Source of the DNA: an uncultured Bacteroidales bacterium
GTDB lineage: Bacteria > Bacteroidota > Bacteroidia > Bacteroidales > Muribaculaceae
DNA: 63,792 bases
NCBI GenBank assembly: GCA_902792895.1
Contig: CADBBK010000029.1
Location: 1-63,792 of the forward strand
Reading direction: 5' to 3'
Of this stretch, positions 15,996 to 25,268 are shown in pieces. The position numbers and the translations under genes were made by a program. Positions within the stretch are counted from its first letter, which is position 1. Each line of letters begins with the position of its first letter. The notes beneath the pieces are model-generated. The model saw nothing but the letters and a program-made list of their open reading frames with translations. It made no database searches and was not told the origin of the DNA.

Positions 15996-16880
15996 ATGAG
16001 TCGCGAGAAAGAAATATATAAGGTGACGCTGGTGGGCAGTGCGGGCAATGTGGCGCTGCTGACCTTCAAGTTCATCGCGGGCGTGATGGGCCACAGCTCG
16101 GCGATGATCGCCGATGCTGTGCACTCGCTCTCGGACTTCATTACCGACGTCATCGTGCTCGCTTTTGTCCATGTGAGTGCCAAGCCACAGGATGTAGACC
16201 ATGACTACGGTCACGGCAAGTATGAGACTTTTGCCACATTCATTATCGGCCTGGCTTTGATGGCTGCGGCTACAGGCATCATTGTCTCGGGCATAGCCAA
16301 ACTCATCGACTGGGCCGGAGGCAAGGAACTGGCAGCACCTGGATGGCTCGCACTGGCGGCCGCACTGATTTCGATTGCTGTCAAGGAGGGCCTTTATCGT
16401 TACACAGTGATGAAGGGAAAACGTCTTGATTCACAGGCCGTCGTTGCCAATGCGTGGCATCATCGCAGCGATGCCCTGTCGTCTATCGGGACTGCTATAG
16501 GCATCGGGGGTGCCATCCTGCTGGGAAACCGCTGGACAGTGCTCGATCCGCTGGCCTCGGTCGTCGTGGGTGGTATGTTGGTCAAGGTTTCTATCGACCT
16601 GTTGCGCTCCAGTGTGGGTGAACTCACCGAACACTCCCTCTCGGGAGAGATAGAGCATGAGATTGAGGACATCATCTGCTCGTTCCCCGATGTGAGTGAG
16701 CCTCACAACCTGCGCACGCGCCGCATCGGCAACCGCTATGCCATCGAGGCCCATGTGCGTATGGACGGCAACACGTCACTCACCGATGCCCACGACCGCG
16801 CTACCGCCATCGAGCAGCGCATCAGGCAGCGCTTTGGCCCCCAGACCCACGTTACTATCCACATGGAGCCAGTCAAGTAG
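15996..16880 (+). CDS. Cation diffusion facilitator family transporter
   Basis: A 294-residue CDF metal exporter from MSREKEIYKV. About six membrane segments occupy residues 12-200, followed by a cytoplasmic C-terminal domain. Metal-site motifs are the HSLSDFITD helix and DHDYGHGKYE; the second metal site is HHRSDALSS. The usual substrates are Zn, Fe or Mn; which one cannot be told here. The longer upstream start would include the promoter box and is rejected. Confidence 0.92.
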   Translation: MSREKEIYKVTLVGSAGNVALLTFKFIAGVMGHSSAMIADAVHSLSDFITDVIVLAFVHVSAKPQDVDHDYGHGKYETFATFIIGLALMAAATGIIVSGIAKLIDWAGGKELAAPGWLALAAALISIAVKEGLYRYTVMKGKRLDSQAVVANAWHHRSDALSSIGTAIGIGGAILLGNRWTVLDPLASVVVGGMLVKVSIDLLRSSVGELTEHSLSGEIEHEIEDIICSFPDVSEPHNLRTRRIGNRYAIEAHVRMDGNTSLTDAHDRATAIEQRIRQRFGPQTHVTIHMEPVK

Positions 16881-16890
16881 TATGAAAAAA

Positions 16891-16918
16891 GTAGAGGCGC
16901 AAAATCTTGCGCCTCTAC
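16891..16918. terminator. Bidirectional terminator between convergent genes
   Basis: GTAGAGGCGCAA and TTGCGCCTCTAC form a 12-bp perfect stem. It is a variant of the GAGACGCAAAA palindromes at 52.3 kb. Confidence 0.65.
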
Positions 16919-16944
16919 TAGTTAGGAAAAATCCTAGGATTGTC

Positions 16945-17457
16945 TTAATTCTCGTAGTCCAGATTGTTGGCACTCGAGTAGATGCCGTCCTTGGTTACCC
17001 TGTAGCCAGTGGACTTGCCGCTGTACTTGTTCAAAGTGCTGACCACCTTGTCACGGTCAACGCCCTTGGATTCAAAGATGGTAACTTCGTTGGTGTAGCT
17101 GGAGCCTTTACTGGTCTTGGCGCTGAATTGCAGTTTGCAGGTGAGGTCGTATTTCTCCTGAGCCAACTCAGCATCGGACTTGGTGCTGAACTTATACATC
17201 ACGCCAAACTCAGCAGGGAACTTGTCGCTGGTGACTGATTTGGTCCACCAGGTGCTGTTGACGGCTTCCATCACGTTGCGTCCGTTCTCGGCCTTGTAAG
17301 TGATGAACACGTTGCAGGCGTTGAGCAGGTCCTGAGAGAAACTCATGTTATAGGTGGCAGTAGCCGTCACCTTATCCTTGGGCTCATCGTCACCGCATGA
17401 GGTGAGCGATAATGCTGCAACAAGCAGCAGCGTGGCCATATAAATACACTTTTTCAT
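16945..17457 (-). CDS. Lipoprotein of unknown function
   Basis: A 170-residue predicted lipoprotein. The signal peptide ends in LSLTSC-GDDEP, with the lipobox Cys at about residue 21. The remainder is a small beta-rich domain without a family I recognise. It is the last gene of a five-gene run of exported proteins (20-45 bp gaps), so a shared surface role is likely. Confidence 0.75.
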   Translation of the reverse strand: MKKCIYMATLLLVAALSLTSCGDDEPKDKVTATATYNMSFSQDLLNACNVFITYKAENGRNVMEAVNSTWWTKSVTSDKFPAEFGVMYKFSTKSDAELAQEKYDLTCKLQFSAKTSKGSSYTNEVTIFESKGVDRDKVVSTLNKYSGKSTGYRVTKDGIYSSANNLDYEN

Positions 17458-17488
17458 AGTTACAAGTGATTGTGTCTCGGCGTGGGCA

Positions 17489-18034
17489 TTAATGTTTCAG
17501 AATGTAATCGATGATAACATTCACGTCGGCAACCGAAACCTCACCGTCCTTGTTCACGTCGGTATTGAGCACGGGAGCCACACCGAACAGGGAGACCTCG
17601 ATGGTCTGGCCCAACATGGCCAGCACGATATCGATGTTGGCATTGAGGGCGCTGTCGGTGAAGCGGGCTGTCAGGTCAATGGGAACTTCGCCCAGCATGG
17701 GGCCTACCCACTCGTCCTCGAGGTGTACACCGTCGTTGCCGGGGGTGATGGCAAGGGGAGAATTGTGGTGGATGGTCGTGTAGCCATACTCGTCAACACC
17801 CTCTACGTTGGTTACTTCGATGTTGCCAACGGGCATGACGGCATCGCCAATGGTGAGGCAGAAGTTCTTCAGGCTCAGGTTGTAACCATTGTCGCCCTTG
17901 GTCACTACGACCTGTACCTGGTCCTGCTCAGCGGATTCGCCGTTGATGACGACCTTGAGGTGCGAACTGTAGGTGGTGGCACTCAGTGCCATAGCGCAGC
18001 ATGCTGCTGCGAGCAGTGCAAATACTTTTTTCAT
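17489..18034 (-). CDS. Secreted calycin-like protein with dockerin-like tail
   Basis: 181 residues. After the signal peptide (MKKVFALLAAACCAMALSA) comes a calycin-like beta-barrel domain (about 20-145; LSLKNFCLTIGDAVMPVGNI is typical). The tail holds a single EF-hand-like repeat, DVNKDGEVSVADVNVIIDYIL. It lies in the five-gene exported operon and shares its N-terminal domain type with the next upstream gene. Confidence 0.8.
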   Translation of the reverse strand: MKKVFALLAAACCAMALSATTYSSHLKVVINGESAEQDQVQVVVTKGDNGYNLSLKNFCLTIGDAVMPVGNIEVTNVEGVDEYGYTTIHHNSPLAITPGNDGVHLEDEWVGPMLGEVPIDLTARFTDSALNANIDIVLAMLGQTIEVSLFGVAPVLNTDVNKDGEVSVADVNVIIDYILKH

Positions 18035-18075
18035 TGTTTCTTGTATAAGTTAGTGATTGTTTTTTTCTGTGATGA

Positions 18076-19551
18076 TTAATCCTTGGTCAACAAGTAGTCG
18101 ATGATCATCGAGACATCCGAGATGCTGATTTCGCCATCCTCGTCGTAGTCGGCATTCATCTCGTTGGTGGCGCTGTAGTCACTCTGCAGCAGGGCATCGA
18201 TAAGGACCGTCACGTCGTTGATAGCCACTTCGCCGTCATCGTCAACGTCACCCTTCAAGCCAGCGGGAGCAGTCACGGTGATGACGTAGCAGGTAGCATT
18301 CTGCAGGTCGGCCGATACAACGCTGATGGCAATGCGGTAGCTGCCGTCGGCGTTCTTCTCCATCGACTTGGTGACTACGGCGCTTGCGCCCTCGATGGTG
18401 GCGGTGAAGTCGTCAAGGTTGGGCTCACCGGCGAGTGTCATGTTGTAAGCCGTCACGGCTGGGTTCCAGCCCTCGATAGTGGCACCCTGGTAGCGCAGGT
18501 CGGTCATGTTGCCGAGGTAAATCAGCTCCATGTCGTCAACATAGACGGCATCATTTTTGCTGCCCGAACCGGGATTACCGTTGGTCGAGAAGGTCACAAA
18601 GATGGCTTCGGTAGCGGCATTGTTGGCTGCATAACTGTCATAATCGAAGTCAAATGTGAAGTGCGTCCAATCGCATACTGCAATCGATCCGCCCACAATG
18701 CTGCCTGACACGTTGGTGTAGGTCTTGTCCACGGGCTCCTGGTAGTAACTGCCGTCAAAGGTCTTCACACTGACGCTGGCCTTGTTGTTGGCATTGGCAG
18801 TGCCTTGGGTATATTTCAGCCATACACTGAACTTATCAGGCTTGGCATACAGCGGCATGTAGAAGTCGTCGGTGCCATTGGCTTGATCCATCTCGGCATG
18901 ATTAGCAGGACTGTTGGCATCATATGATCCGGCCATGAGTTTGCCGTTGGTCATGGTGCCGTTGGCAACGATGGTAAGGAATGAACCGGCAGTAAGGACT
19001 GCACTGTGGCCTGTTGCACCAGGACGCACGTCATCGCTGGAGCCAAGACTGGCGATGTTGGCCGATGTGCCAGCAAACGTGCCGCCTGCACTCTTGAAAC
19101 CGTGCCAGCGGTTGGGCTCGTTGGCATAACTGCTTTCCCAGTCTTCCATGTCGCTGTTGGGCATCTGGAAGTGGTTGCCCACGGTGTTGAACCACATGGT
19201 GGTGTTCTGGGCGGGGATAGCTACGTCGGCAGCCATCATGCCGTTAACGGTGCGGGCAAACAGGGTAGTACGCATGGTGCCGAAGTTGGTGGCCACGTCG
19301 CGCACGGCGCTGTAGACGGTGATGCCGTCAGCATTGGCGGCGGGTACGTCGTTCATCGTCATGGTTCCGAACAAGGGCACTTGCAGCACCATAGTGTTCA
19401 GGCCGTTATCTTGTGCTGTCACGGTCACGGTGACATCAGAGTTGTAGGTCTGTCCGTTTCTAACTAAAACGATGTTGCCGCTGAATGATTCTGCATTGAT
19501 GGTCAGGGCGCCGATCAATGCCAAACAAATAGTAAAAAATGATTTTCTCAT
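18076..19551 (-). CDS. Secreted calycin-like/PCMD protein with dockerin-like tail
   Basis: 491 residues with signal peptide MRKSFFTICLALIGALTINA. An N-terminal calycin-like domain (about 20-125) is followed by a PCMD-type beta-sandwich (about 125-350; NSDMEDWE, EPNRWHGFKS, DAVYVDDMELIYLG), an Ig-like region, and two EF-hand-like repeats, GDVDDDGEVAINDVTVLIDAL and DYDEDGEISISDVSMIIDYL. PCMD is a putative carbohydrate-metabolism domain, so glycan binding is likely but unproven. Confidence 0.82.
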   Translation of the reverse strand: MRKSFFTICLALIGALTINAESFSGNIVLVRNGQTYNSDVTVTVTAQDNGLNTMVLQVPLFGTMTMNDVPAANADGITVYSAVRDVATNFGTMRTTLFARTVNGMMAADVAIPAQNTTMWFNTVGNHFQMPNSDMEDWESSYANEPNRWHGFKSAGGTFAGTSANIASLGSSDDVRPGATGHSAVLTAGSFLTIVANGTMTNGKLMAGSYDANSPANHAEMDQANGTDDFYMPLYAKPDKFSVWLKYTQGTANANNKASVSVKTFDGSYYQEPVDKTYTNVSGSIVGGSIAVCDWTHFTFDFDYDSYAANNAATEAIFVTFSTNGNPGSGSKNDAVYVDDMELIYLGNMTDLRYQGATIEGWNPAVTAYNMTLAGEPNLDDFTATIEGASAVVTKSMEKNADGSYRIAISVVSADLQNATCYVITVTAPAGLKGDVDDDGEVAINDVTVLIDALLQSDYSATNEMNADYDEDGEISISDVSMIIDYLLTKD

Positions 19552-19587
19552 TGCTATGTGTAGTAAATAATAATGTTTTGATTTTCG

Positions 19588-20343
19588 TTACTTGATTCGG
19601 TACATGATGCCCAGCGAGCCGTACATGGGATGCAACGGCTGAACCGAGTGGAAACCGCTCCTGAATAGGCCGTTGAGTCCATAGGTCAGTTCGGCAAACA
19701 CGCCCCAACGCTTGTGGAAATGCCAGTCGACTCCCACGTCGATGCCCCACTGCCAGCGGCGCATGTCTTCGCCGAAATCAAAGTCGCCGCGCTCACCCGG
19801 TTCGATACCCATTTCAATCTTGGGACCCACGGGCGAACCTTCGCGCAGGTAGCCGTCATAGGCCCAGCCCCAGAAACGGCGCTTGGTCAAATATCCCACG
19901 AACAGGCCGCCGCGCAGGGCCACCTTGTCGCTCGGGGCGAATTCGGCCTGCACCGGCAAGGTGAAACGGCGCTGGGCGCTCTTGATGCGCACGTTGCCGT
20001 TAAAGATGCCTTTGAGCGACTGATCACCCCTGACAACCTCGATGTCGTAGTTCTTGACGCGGCTGTCCACGTCCATGCTGCCCAGTTCGTAGCGCAGGCC
20101 TGTGTGTATCGACCAGCGGCCTTTCAATGGCAGCGAAGCCTCAACGGCCAGCGTGTAGTTCAAGCCAGGGTCAAAGTTGTTGATGCCGCGTATCTTGTTG
20201 TCCAGACGCGTAGGCAGTGTTCCGCCCACTTCATAGCCCAGCCTCACGTCAACCTTGACGCTGTCGAGAAGGGGGGCAGCATTCATGCCCGTGGCCATGG
20301 CGGCAGCGAGCACGATGGTGATCATTATATGATGAAAATTCAT
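19588..20343 (-). CDS. Outer-membrane beta-barrel protein
   Basis: A 251-residue PorT/OMP_b-brl-type barrel. It has signal peptide MNFHHIMITIVLAAAMATGMNA, alternating amphipathic strands (YTLAVEASLPL, WSIHTGLRYELGSM, VALRGGLFVGYLT) and a last strand GSLGIMYRIK. It probably anchors or exports the surface proteins encoded around it. Confidence 0.82.
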   Translation of the reverse strand: MNFHHIMITIVLAAAMATGMNAAPLLDSVKVDVRLGYEVGGTLPTRLDNKIRGINNFDPGLNYTLAVEASLPLKGRWSIHTGLRYELGSMDVDSRVKNYDIEVVRGDQSLKGIFNGNVRIKSAQRRFTLPVQAEFAPSDKVALRGGLFVGYLTKRRFWGWAYDGYLREGSPVGPKIEMGIEPGERGDFDFGEDMRRWQWGIDVGVDWHFHKRWGVFAELTYGLNGLFRSGFHSVQPLHPMYGSLGIMYRIK

Positions 20344-20364
20344 TGTTTCGGTCAGTTTCCTTGA

Positions 20365-21537
20365 TTATTGGTCATGAGTGCAGATGAGCCGCACCTTGTC
20401 AATGCATAGACGGCTGCCGATAGCGCCTATAAAGTCACCGCCGGCACAACTCGACGAGAACACGATGGTCAGGCTGTAGCCGTAATTGGCGAGCTGCTCC
20501 TTGTCCACCTCGCTGCGGTACACAAACTTCACGTCCCACGGTGTCCACTGCGTCGTCGGGGTGACATAACCCAGGTCGGCAACAGCCACAATCTGCTCAC
20601 TCGAGAGCACGTTGTCGCCATAGAGGCAGATCTCGTTGCCCGCAGCATCGTGGTTGCGGTAGAACACAGCATAGATGTCGGCCGAGTCAACGCGATTGGC
20701 AATGGGATTGCCGTAGAAGTCTTGTACGGTAGGCCCCGGCTCATAGGTGTAGTAGCCCGAGAAACTCTCAGGGAGGTTGGCGAACGGGATGCCGAAGTGC
20801 GTCGCATGCAGGTGGTCGCTCATCGCAATCTTGATGTCAAACGTGCCCAGGTACATGTTGCCTGCAGCCAGACGTTTGTTGGCCATCTTGCCGAAGGGGC
20901 CCGTGTCGCGCGTGGTCAGGCTCACGGCAGCCCCGTCATAGCCGTTCAGGAGCGGCGTGGTGGGGTAGTCCATGGCCTTGGCGTTGCCCATCGAGATGCG
21001 GAAACCGTCGTTGGCGGTCGCCCAGTCCTTGCCCAGCATGTTGTGCCACTGGTAGAAACGGCCTGCAACAGGCTCGAGCTCATATTCCTCAAAGTCAAAG
21101 CTCAGCGTGTCGGCCACCGAAATCACCGTGGGCACCACGTTCACGCGATAACGGCGATGCCACTTGCCGTCCTGCGAGGTCACGGTGTAGATCACCGGCC
21201 CGTTGCTGAAGTCTTGTGTCGTGCCACTGGCGGGCGACACTGTTGCACCCGACGACAGGGTGAACTCGGGGGCCAACGCGCTCACGTCGGCTTGGCTGCG
21301 CACTGAAAAAGTGATGATGCTGTCGGTTGAGTATACCGTTTGCATCGAGTCGGTGGTCTGGAAGAAGAAATCTCCCGGGCTGGCAACGTGCAGCGTGACG
21401 GTCTCGATGTCGGCTTCGCAGCCATCGGGCTCGTCGCCGAAGCACGATGTGCACGTCAGGGCCATCGTCAAAGCGATAGCCATGACTGCTATTTGTGATG
21501 TTATATGCCTGTATATCAATCGATTCATTGCCTTCAT
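20365..21537 (-). CDS. PCMD-domain lipoprotein
   Basis: A 390-residue predicted lipoprotein (signal sequence to ALTCTSC-FGDEPDG). It has an Ig-like N-terminal region (about 45-135) and a C-terminal PCMD-type beta-sandwich (about 145-390; FDFEEYE, FYQWHNMLGKDWATANDGF, LCIDKVRLIC). First gene of the five-gene exported operon, 21 bp before the barrel gene. An ATG three codons in is an alternative start. Confidence 0.8.
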   Translation of the reverse strand: MKAMNRLIYRHITSQIAVMAIALTMALTCTSCFGDEPDGCEADIETVTLHVASPGDFFFQTTDSMQTVYSTDSIITFSVRSQADVSALAPEFTLSSGATVSPASGTTQDFSNGPVIYTVTSQDGKWHRRYRVNVVPTVISVADTLSFDFEEYELEPVAGRFYQWHNMLGKDWATANDGFRISMGNAKAMDYPTTPLLNGYDGAAVSLTTRDTGPFGKMANKRLAAGNMYLGTFDIKIAMSDHLHATHFGIPFANLPESFSGYYTYEPGPTVQDFYGNPIANRVDSADIYAVFYRNHDAAGNEICLYGDNVLSSEQIVAVADLGYVTPTTQWTPWDVKFVYRSEVDKEQLANYGYSLTIVFSSSCAGGDFIGAIGSRLCIDKVRLICTHDQ

Positions 21538-21735
21538 TTTGATTTTAAACCTACAAAATTAGTCAAAATCTCTATAATGGGTATTCTATTTAGGTTTTTT
21601 TTAGAAAATCTTCACAATTTGAGGCCTGTTCACCAGCCTTTTGGAGCCTTTACTCTTGGTCGATTTACTGGCTTTGAGTTCAGCCTTTTTCCTAGAATTT
21701 TCGGAGCATGTTATTGATTATTAAAATAATTGCAT

Positions 21736-21743
21736 TAACTTTG
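21736..21743 (+). promoter_or_regulatory. -7 box for the CapD-like gene
   Basis: TAACTTTG, giving a leader of about 130 nt before the ATG at 21883. Confidence 0.65.
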
Positions 21744-21746
21744 TGG

Positions 21747-21860
21747 GCATGATAATCGTGGAAAAGGCGTTTTTCACATGGCCAACAGGCCGAACGTTGA
21801 GTTTGTGTCGCTAGATGATGGCTGATGCAAACGGCTGATTTCCAACTGGGATTATCATGC
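21747..21860 (+). promoter_or_regulatory. Long-range inverted repeat in the CapD-like gene leader
   Basis: GCATGATAATC (21747-21757) and its exact complement GATTATCATGC (21850-21860) can close a stem around the leader, with GGCCaacaGGCC and GTTTGT/GCAAAC hairpins inside. A short upstream frame starts at 21749, and another starting within the 3' arm overlaps the real start. Regulation of translation is inference. Confidence 0.45.
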
Positions 21861-21882
21861 ATGAAAAAATGGCACTACAAGA

Positions 21883-23895
21883 ATGGAGAGACTGTTAAAT
21901 AAAATGTTGGACCTGAAATTGTTCAGGGCATTTAAGGTAAGGACCACACCACGATGGATAATTCTGCTCCTTGACATGCTCATCGTCATGCTGAGTTATG
22001 TTGCGACAGTGGTGGCTGGCATCTATTCTATGCATCAGGTGCTCTCGCCGATGAGCATCCTGACCAATGGCTTGATTCTGTTTGCGGTATATTTTGCCGT
22101 GTCATATGTTTCCAAGAGTTACACCTGTGTCATCCGTCTGTCGGTGATCGAGGACCTCTACCGCATCTTCATGCTCATCGTGTTCGCCACGATTGTGCTC
22201 GTGCTCTTCAACGCGCTGCATCTGGCCATCTGGGGCACGATGTTCATGAGTTTCTGGAACATCTTTGTCATTGGTGCGCTCTCGTTCTCGATGATGATGA
22301 TTGAACGCCTGTGCATCAAGTACTTGTACATGCGCATGACCAGTGCTACCGAGGGGCGTAAGCGCGTGCTCGTGCTGGGCACCTCGTTTGCCTCGGTCTT
22401 CCTGGCCAACGCGCTCAAGGGCGAGGTGGGCGGTAAGTTCCTGCCCGTGGGCCTGCTCAGCATCAAGGCCGGTGAGGACAAGAGCGAAATCAACGGCTTC
22501 AAAGTCTATAAGTTCGATCCCACCACGACAGGGTCCGAGTTTGCCGAGGACAACATCGATGCACTCATCTTCGACTCCAAGAGCAACTACTTGATGACCA
22601 GCGGTTTTGCTGACTTCTTCATCAAGAATGACATCGCCCTGATGGCCATGCACAAGGTGTCGGAGTTTGAGCAGGAAAACGACAAGGACAACAACAGCGG
22701 CATCTCGACCTATGTCAAGGAGGTGCAGATCGAGGACCTGTTGGGACGCGATCCCATCGTGTTGAACAACCCGCTGGTGTTCAAGCACATCAAGGGTTCC
22801 TGTGTCCTCATTACGGGAGCTTGCGGCTCCATCGGCAGCGAGATTGTGCGCCAGGTGTCCAATTACGGCGCCAGCAAGATTGTGCTGTTTGACCAGGCCG
22901 AGACACCCATGCACGACATCTCGCTCGAGATGAAAAAGGACCATCCCGGTGCCCACATTGAACTGTTCATGGGTGACGTGCGCAACCGTGAGCGCGTCGA
23001 GGAGGCCTTTGCCAAGTTCAGGCCCCGCTTCGTGTTCCATGCCGCTGCCTACAAGCATGTGCCCATGATGGAGATTAACCCCACCGAGGCCATTCTGGCC
23101 AACGTGATGGGCACGCGCAATGTCGCCGACATTGCCTTGAAGTACAACGTGTACAAGTTTGTGATGATTTCCACCGACAAGGCTGTGAATCCGACCAATG
23201 TGATGGGTTGTACCAAGCGTTTGGCCGAGATTTACTGCCAGTCGCTGTTCTTTGATGCTCAGCAGCAGGGCAAGAAGACGCAGTTCATCACCACACGCTT
23301 CGGCAACGTGCTGGGAAGCAACGGTTCGGTGATTCCGCTTTTCCGCAAACAGATTGCTGCCGGTGGCCCTGTTACGGTCACGCACAAGGAGATTATCCGC
23401 TACTTTATGACCATCCCCGAGGCTTGCTCGCTGGTGCTTGAGGCAGGCTGCATGGGCAGCGGTGGCGAGATTTACATCTTTGACATGGGCGAGCCGGTGA
23501 AAATCTATGACTTGGCACGGCGCATGATCTCGCTGGCCGGCCTCAAGCCTGATGTGGACATCAAGATTGAGGAAATCGGCTTGCGTCCCGGCGAGAAACT
23601 CTACGAGGAGCTGCTCAACGACAAGGAGAAGACTACGGCTACCGTCAACAAGAAAATCATGATTGCCAAGGTCAGGAAATATGACTACAAGGATGTGTGC
23701 GCCGCTATCGGCAACATCATCAGCCTGGCCTCAAAGGGTGACGTCCACGGCATGATTTATGCCATGAAGGAGTTTGTCCCCGAGTACAAGAGTCAACAGA
23801 GCGCGTTTGAATCCATCGACAAGGAAATCGAGCAGAATTCTGCCGAAACCGTGGCCCGGCATAACGCCTCTACAGCCCAACCTACTGCTGAATGA
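21883..23895 (+). CDS. CapD/FlaA1-family nucleoside-diphosphate-sugar dehydratase/epimerase
   Basis: A 670-residue membrane protein of polysaccharide synthesis. Four N-terminal membrane segments (about 25-155) precede a CoA-binding-like Rossmann region (160-290) and an SDR domain with TGACGSIGSE (NAD binding, about 310) and STDKAVNPTNVMGCTKR (active site). It probably acts on UDP-GlcNAc in capsule or O-glycan precursor synthesis. Canonical SDR Tyr is replaced by Met in STDKAVNPTNVMG, as in WbpM/FlaA1-type dehydratases. No glycosyltransferase genes are adjacent. Confidence 0.92.
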   Translation: MERLLNKMLDLKLFRAFKVRTTPRWIILLLDMLIVMLSYVATVVAGIYSMHQVLSPMSILTNGLILFAVYFAVSYVSKSYTCVIRLSVIEDLYRIFMLIVFATIVLVLFNALHLAIWGTMFMSFWNIFVIGALSFSMMMIERLCIKYLYMRMTSATEGRKRVLVLGTSFASVFLANALKGEVGGKFLPVGLLSIKAGEDKSEINGFKVYKFDPTTTGSEFAEDNIDALIFDSKSNYLMTSGFADFFIKNDIALMAMHKVSEFEQENDKDNNSGISTYVKEVQIEDLLGRDPIVLNNPLVFKHIKGSCVLITGACGSIGSEIVRQVSNYGASKIVLFDQAETPMHDISLEMKKDHPGAHIELFMGDVRNRERVEEAFAKFRPRFVFHAAAYKHVPMMEINPTEAILANVMGTRNVADIALKYNVYKFVMISTDKAVNPTNVMGCTKRLAEIYCQSLFFDAQQQGKKTQFITTRFGNVLGSNGSVIPLFRKQIAAGGPVTVTHKEIIRYFMTIPEACSLVLEAGCMGSGGEIYIFDMGEPVKIYDLARRMISLAGLKPDVDIKIEEIGLRPGEKLYEELLNDKEKTTATVNKKIMIAKVRKYDYKDVCAAIGNIISLASKGDVHGMIYAMKEFVPEYKSQQSAFESIDKEIEQNSAETVARHNASTAQPTAE

Positions 23896-23929
23896 CATCC
23901 TTCCCCTGGCATCCTGTGGAGGATGTCAT
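23892..23929 (+). terminator. Hairpin overlapping the CapD-like gene stop
   Basis: ATGACATCCt pairs with aGGATGTCAT over 10 bp, directly at the stop codon. No T-tract. Confidence 0.45.
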
Positions 23930-24019
23930 GTCGGGGAGGTGTGCGCAATGATGAATTAATGTTACCAGAGCGCGGAGGGATGCCGCGCAGAGTTTTAAAG
24001 ATTTATTATTAACGAAGAA

Positions 24020-24553
24020 ATGGAAGATTTTGCTTCAACACTGCTCAATGACCTGCACCGGTACCTGGTTGGCCGCGGCAAGGTTGACGAACGCCTGCCC
24101 GAGTGCCCCGACGTCGAGGGCAAGTGGCCCGCTATTGCCGAGGCCTATCTGCCCGATGGCGTACGGGAGTTCTCGAGTTATCCCGTTGCATCGCTGGGAT
24201 GGATCATGTTCGTCGCCATGGCGGTTGCCCGATTCTGGGACTTGGACTGGGAACGCTATGACAAGGTGGAGAACCTGTACACAATGCTGCGCGACAAGCG
24301 CGGTTATGACAACCTCGATGAGTACATCATGGACGAGGTGCTCGATGTGCACGGTGATGAGGCCGAGGCGTTGCAGGAACTGGTGGGGGACTGTGCCGAG
24401 CGGGTGAAGCACGCCCTGTTTGCCCTCGATGTCGAGGCTGGTACGGTCGAAGCCTTCAAGGCTTATGTGGCCTGCCTGCAGGTCATGTATCAGATGGGCA
24501 TGGCTATCCAACTTAATGCCATGGGCTATCACATGACACGCATCAACGAGTAA
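24020..24553 (+). CDS. Conserved hypothetical protein
   Basis: A 177-residue helical, acidic protein that I do not recognise. It has no signal peptide. Two moderately hydrophobic stretches (VASLGWIMFVAMAVARFW and YVACLQVMYQMGMAIQL) look like buried helices rather than membrane spans. Codon use matches its neighbours. It precedes a flavoprotein-methyltransferase pair but is 90 bp away, so linkage is uncertain. Confidence 0.7.
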   Translation: MEDFASTLLNDLHRYLVGRGKVDERLPECPDVEGKWPAIAEAYLPDGVREFSSYPVASLGWIMFVAMAVARFWDLDWERYDKVENLYTMLRDKRGYDNLDEYIMDEVLDVHGDEAEALQELVGDCAERVKHALFALDVEAGTVEAFKAYVACLQVMYQMGMAIQLNAMGYHMTRINE

Positions 24554-24644
24554 AGGGAAGCGGAGTCCTCCAGATTTTCAAGGCTTCTAGTTTATCGAGA
24601 ATAACTAGACAAACTATGACCAAAAACCAACTGACGAGAGAACT

Positions 24645-25268
24645 ATGAAAAAAGTTTTATTAATTAACGGTTCGCCCCATGAGCGGGGCAACACCTACTT
24701 TGCCCTGAACGAGGCCGCGCAGGCCTTGAACGAGCAGGGCTTCAAGACCGAGATTGTGTGGATTGGCACCAAGCCCGTGCGGGGCTGCATAGCCTGTGGA
24801 GGGTGTGTGCGTGCCGGTGACGGCCATTGTGTGTTCAACGATGACCTGTGCAACGAGGTGATTGACAAGATGAATGAAGCCGACGGACTGATTGTCGGCT
24901 CTCCGGTATATTACGGTACGCCCACGGGCAACATATTGAATCTGCTGCACCGCATGTTCTTTGCGGGAGCACGCGTGGCCGGCAAACCGGCAGCCGCTGT
25001 CACAGTGTGCCGCCGTGGTGGCGCAACGGCAGCCTTCCAGACGCTGCAGTTGCCGTTCCAGATGGTCAACATGCCGCTGGCTACATCGCAGTACTGGAAC
25101 ATCGTTTACGGGCGTGAACCTGGTGAGGCACGCCTCGATGCTGAGGGCATGCAGACGATGCGCACCCTGGCCCTGAACATGGGTTGGATGATACGCCAGT
25201 TCAACACAGGCACCGCCCAGCCGCCAAAATATGAGCCCTGGCAGGGTACACATTTCATCCGTCGATGA
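24645..25268 (+). CDS. Flavodoxin-family NAD(P)H-dependent FMN oxidoreductase
   Basis: A 207-residue flavodoxin-like fold. LLINGSPHERGNTYFAL binds FMN phosphate, and GSPVYYGTPTGNILNLLHR contacts the isoalloxazine. The CIACGGC motif is seen in iron-sulfur-flavoprotein relatives, although only part of that cysteine set is present. Substrate unknown. It overlaps the methyltransferase gene by 4 bp (ATGA). Confidence 0.85.
   Translation: MKKVLLINGSPHERGNTYFALNEAAQALNEQGFKTEIVWIGTKPVRGCIACGGCVRAGDGHCVFNDDLCNEVIDKMNEADGLIVGSPVYYGTPTGNILNLLHRMFFAGARVAGKPAAAVTVCRRGGATAAFQTLQLPFQMVNMPLATSQYWNIVYGREPGEARLDAEGMQTMRTLALNMGWMIRQFNTGTAQPPKYEPWQGTHFIRR

Larger units (their letters stand above)
21538..21882. 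other. Divergent intergenic region
   Basis: Holds a minus-strand TAATTTTG at 21554-21561 for the surface operon, a plus-strand TAACTTTG at 21736-21743, and the structured leader of the CapD-like gene. No gene is seen from 21562 to 21735. Confidence 0.6.

Noticed and set aside
24645-25268. Cluster 24.0-26.0 kb as a defence or antibiotic-modification system
   Set aside because: The flavoprotein and methyltransferase have generic motifs only, and the preceding unknown gene is not tightly linked.
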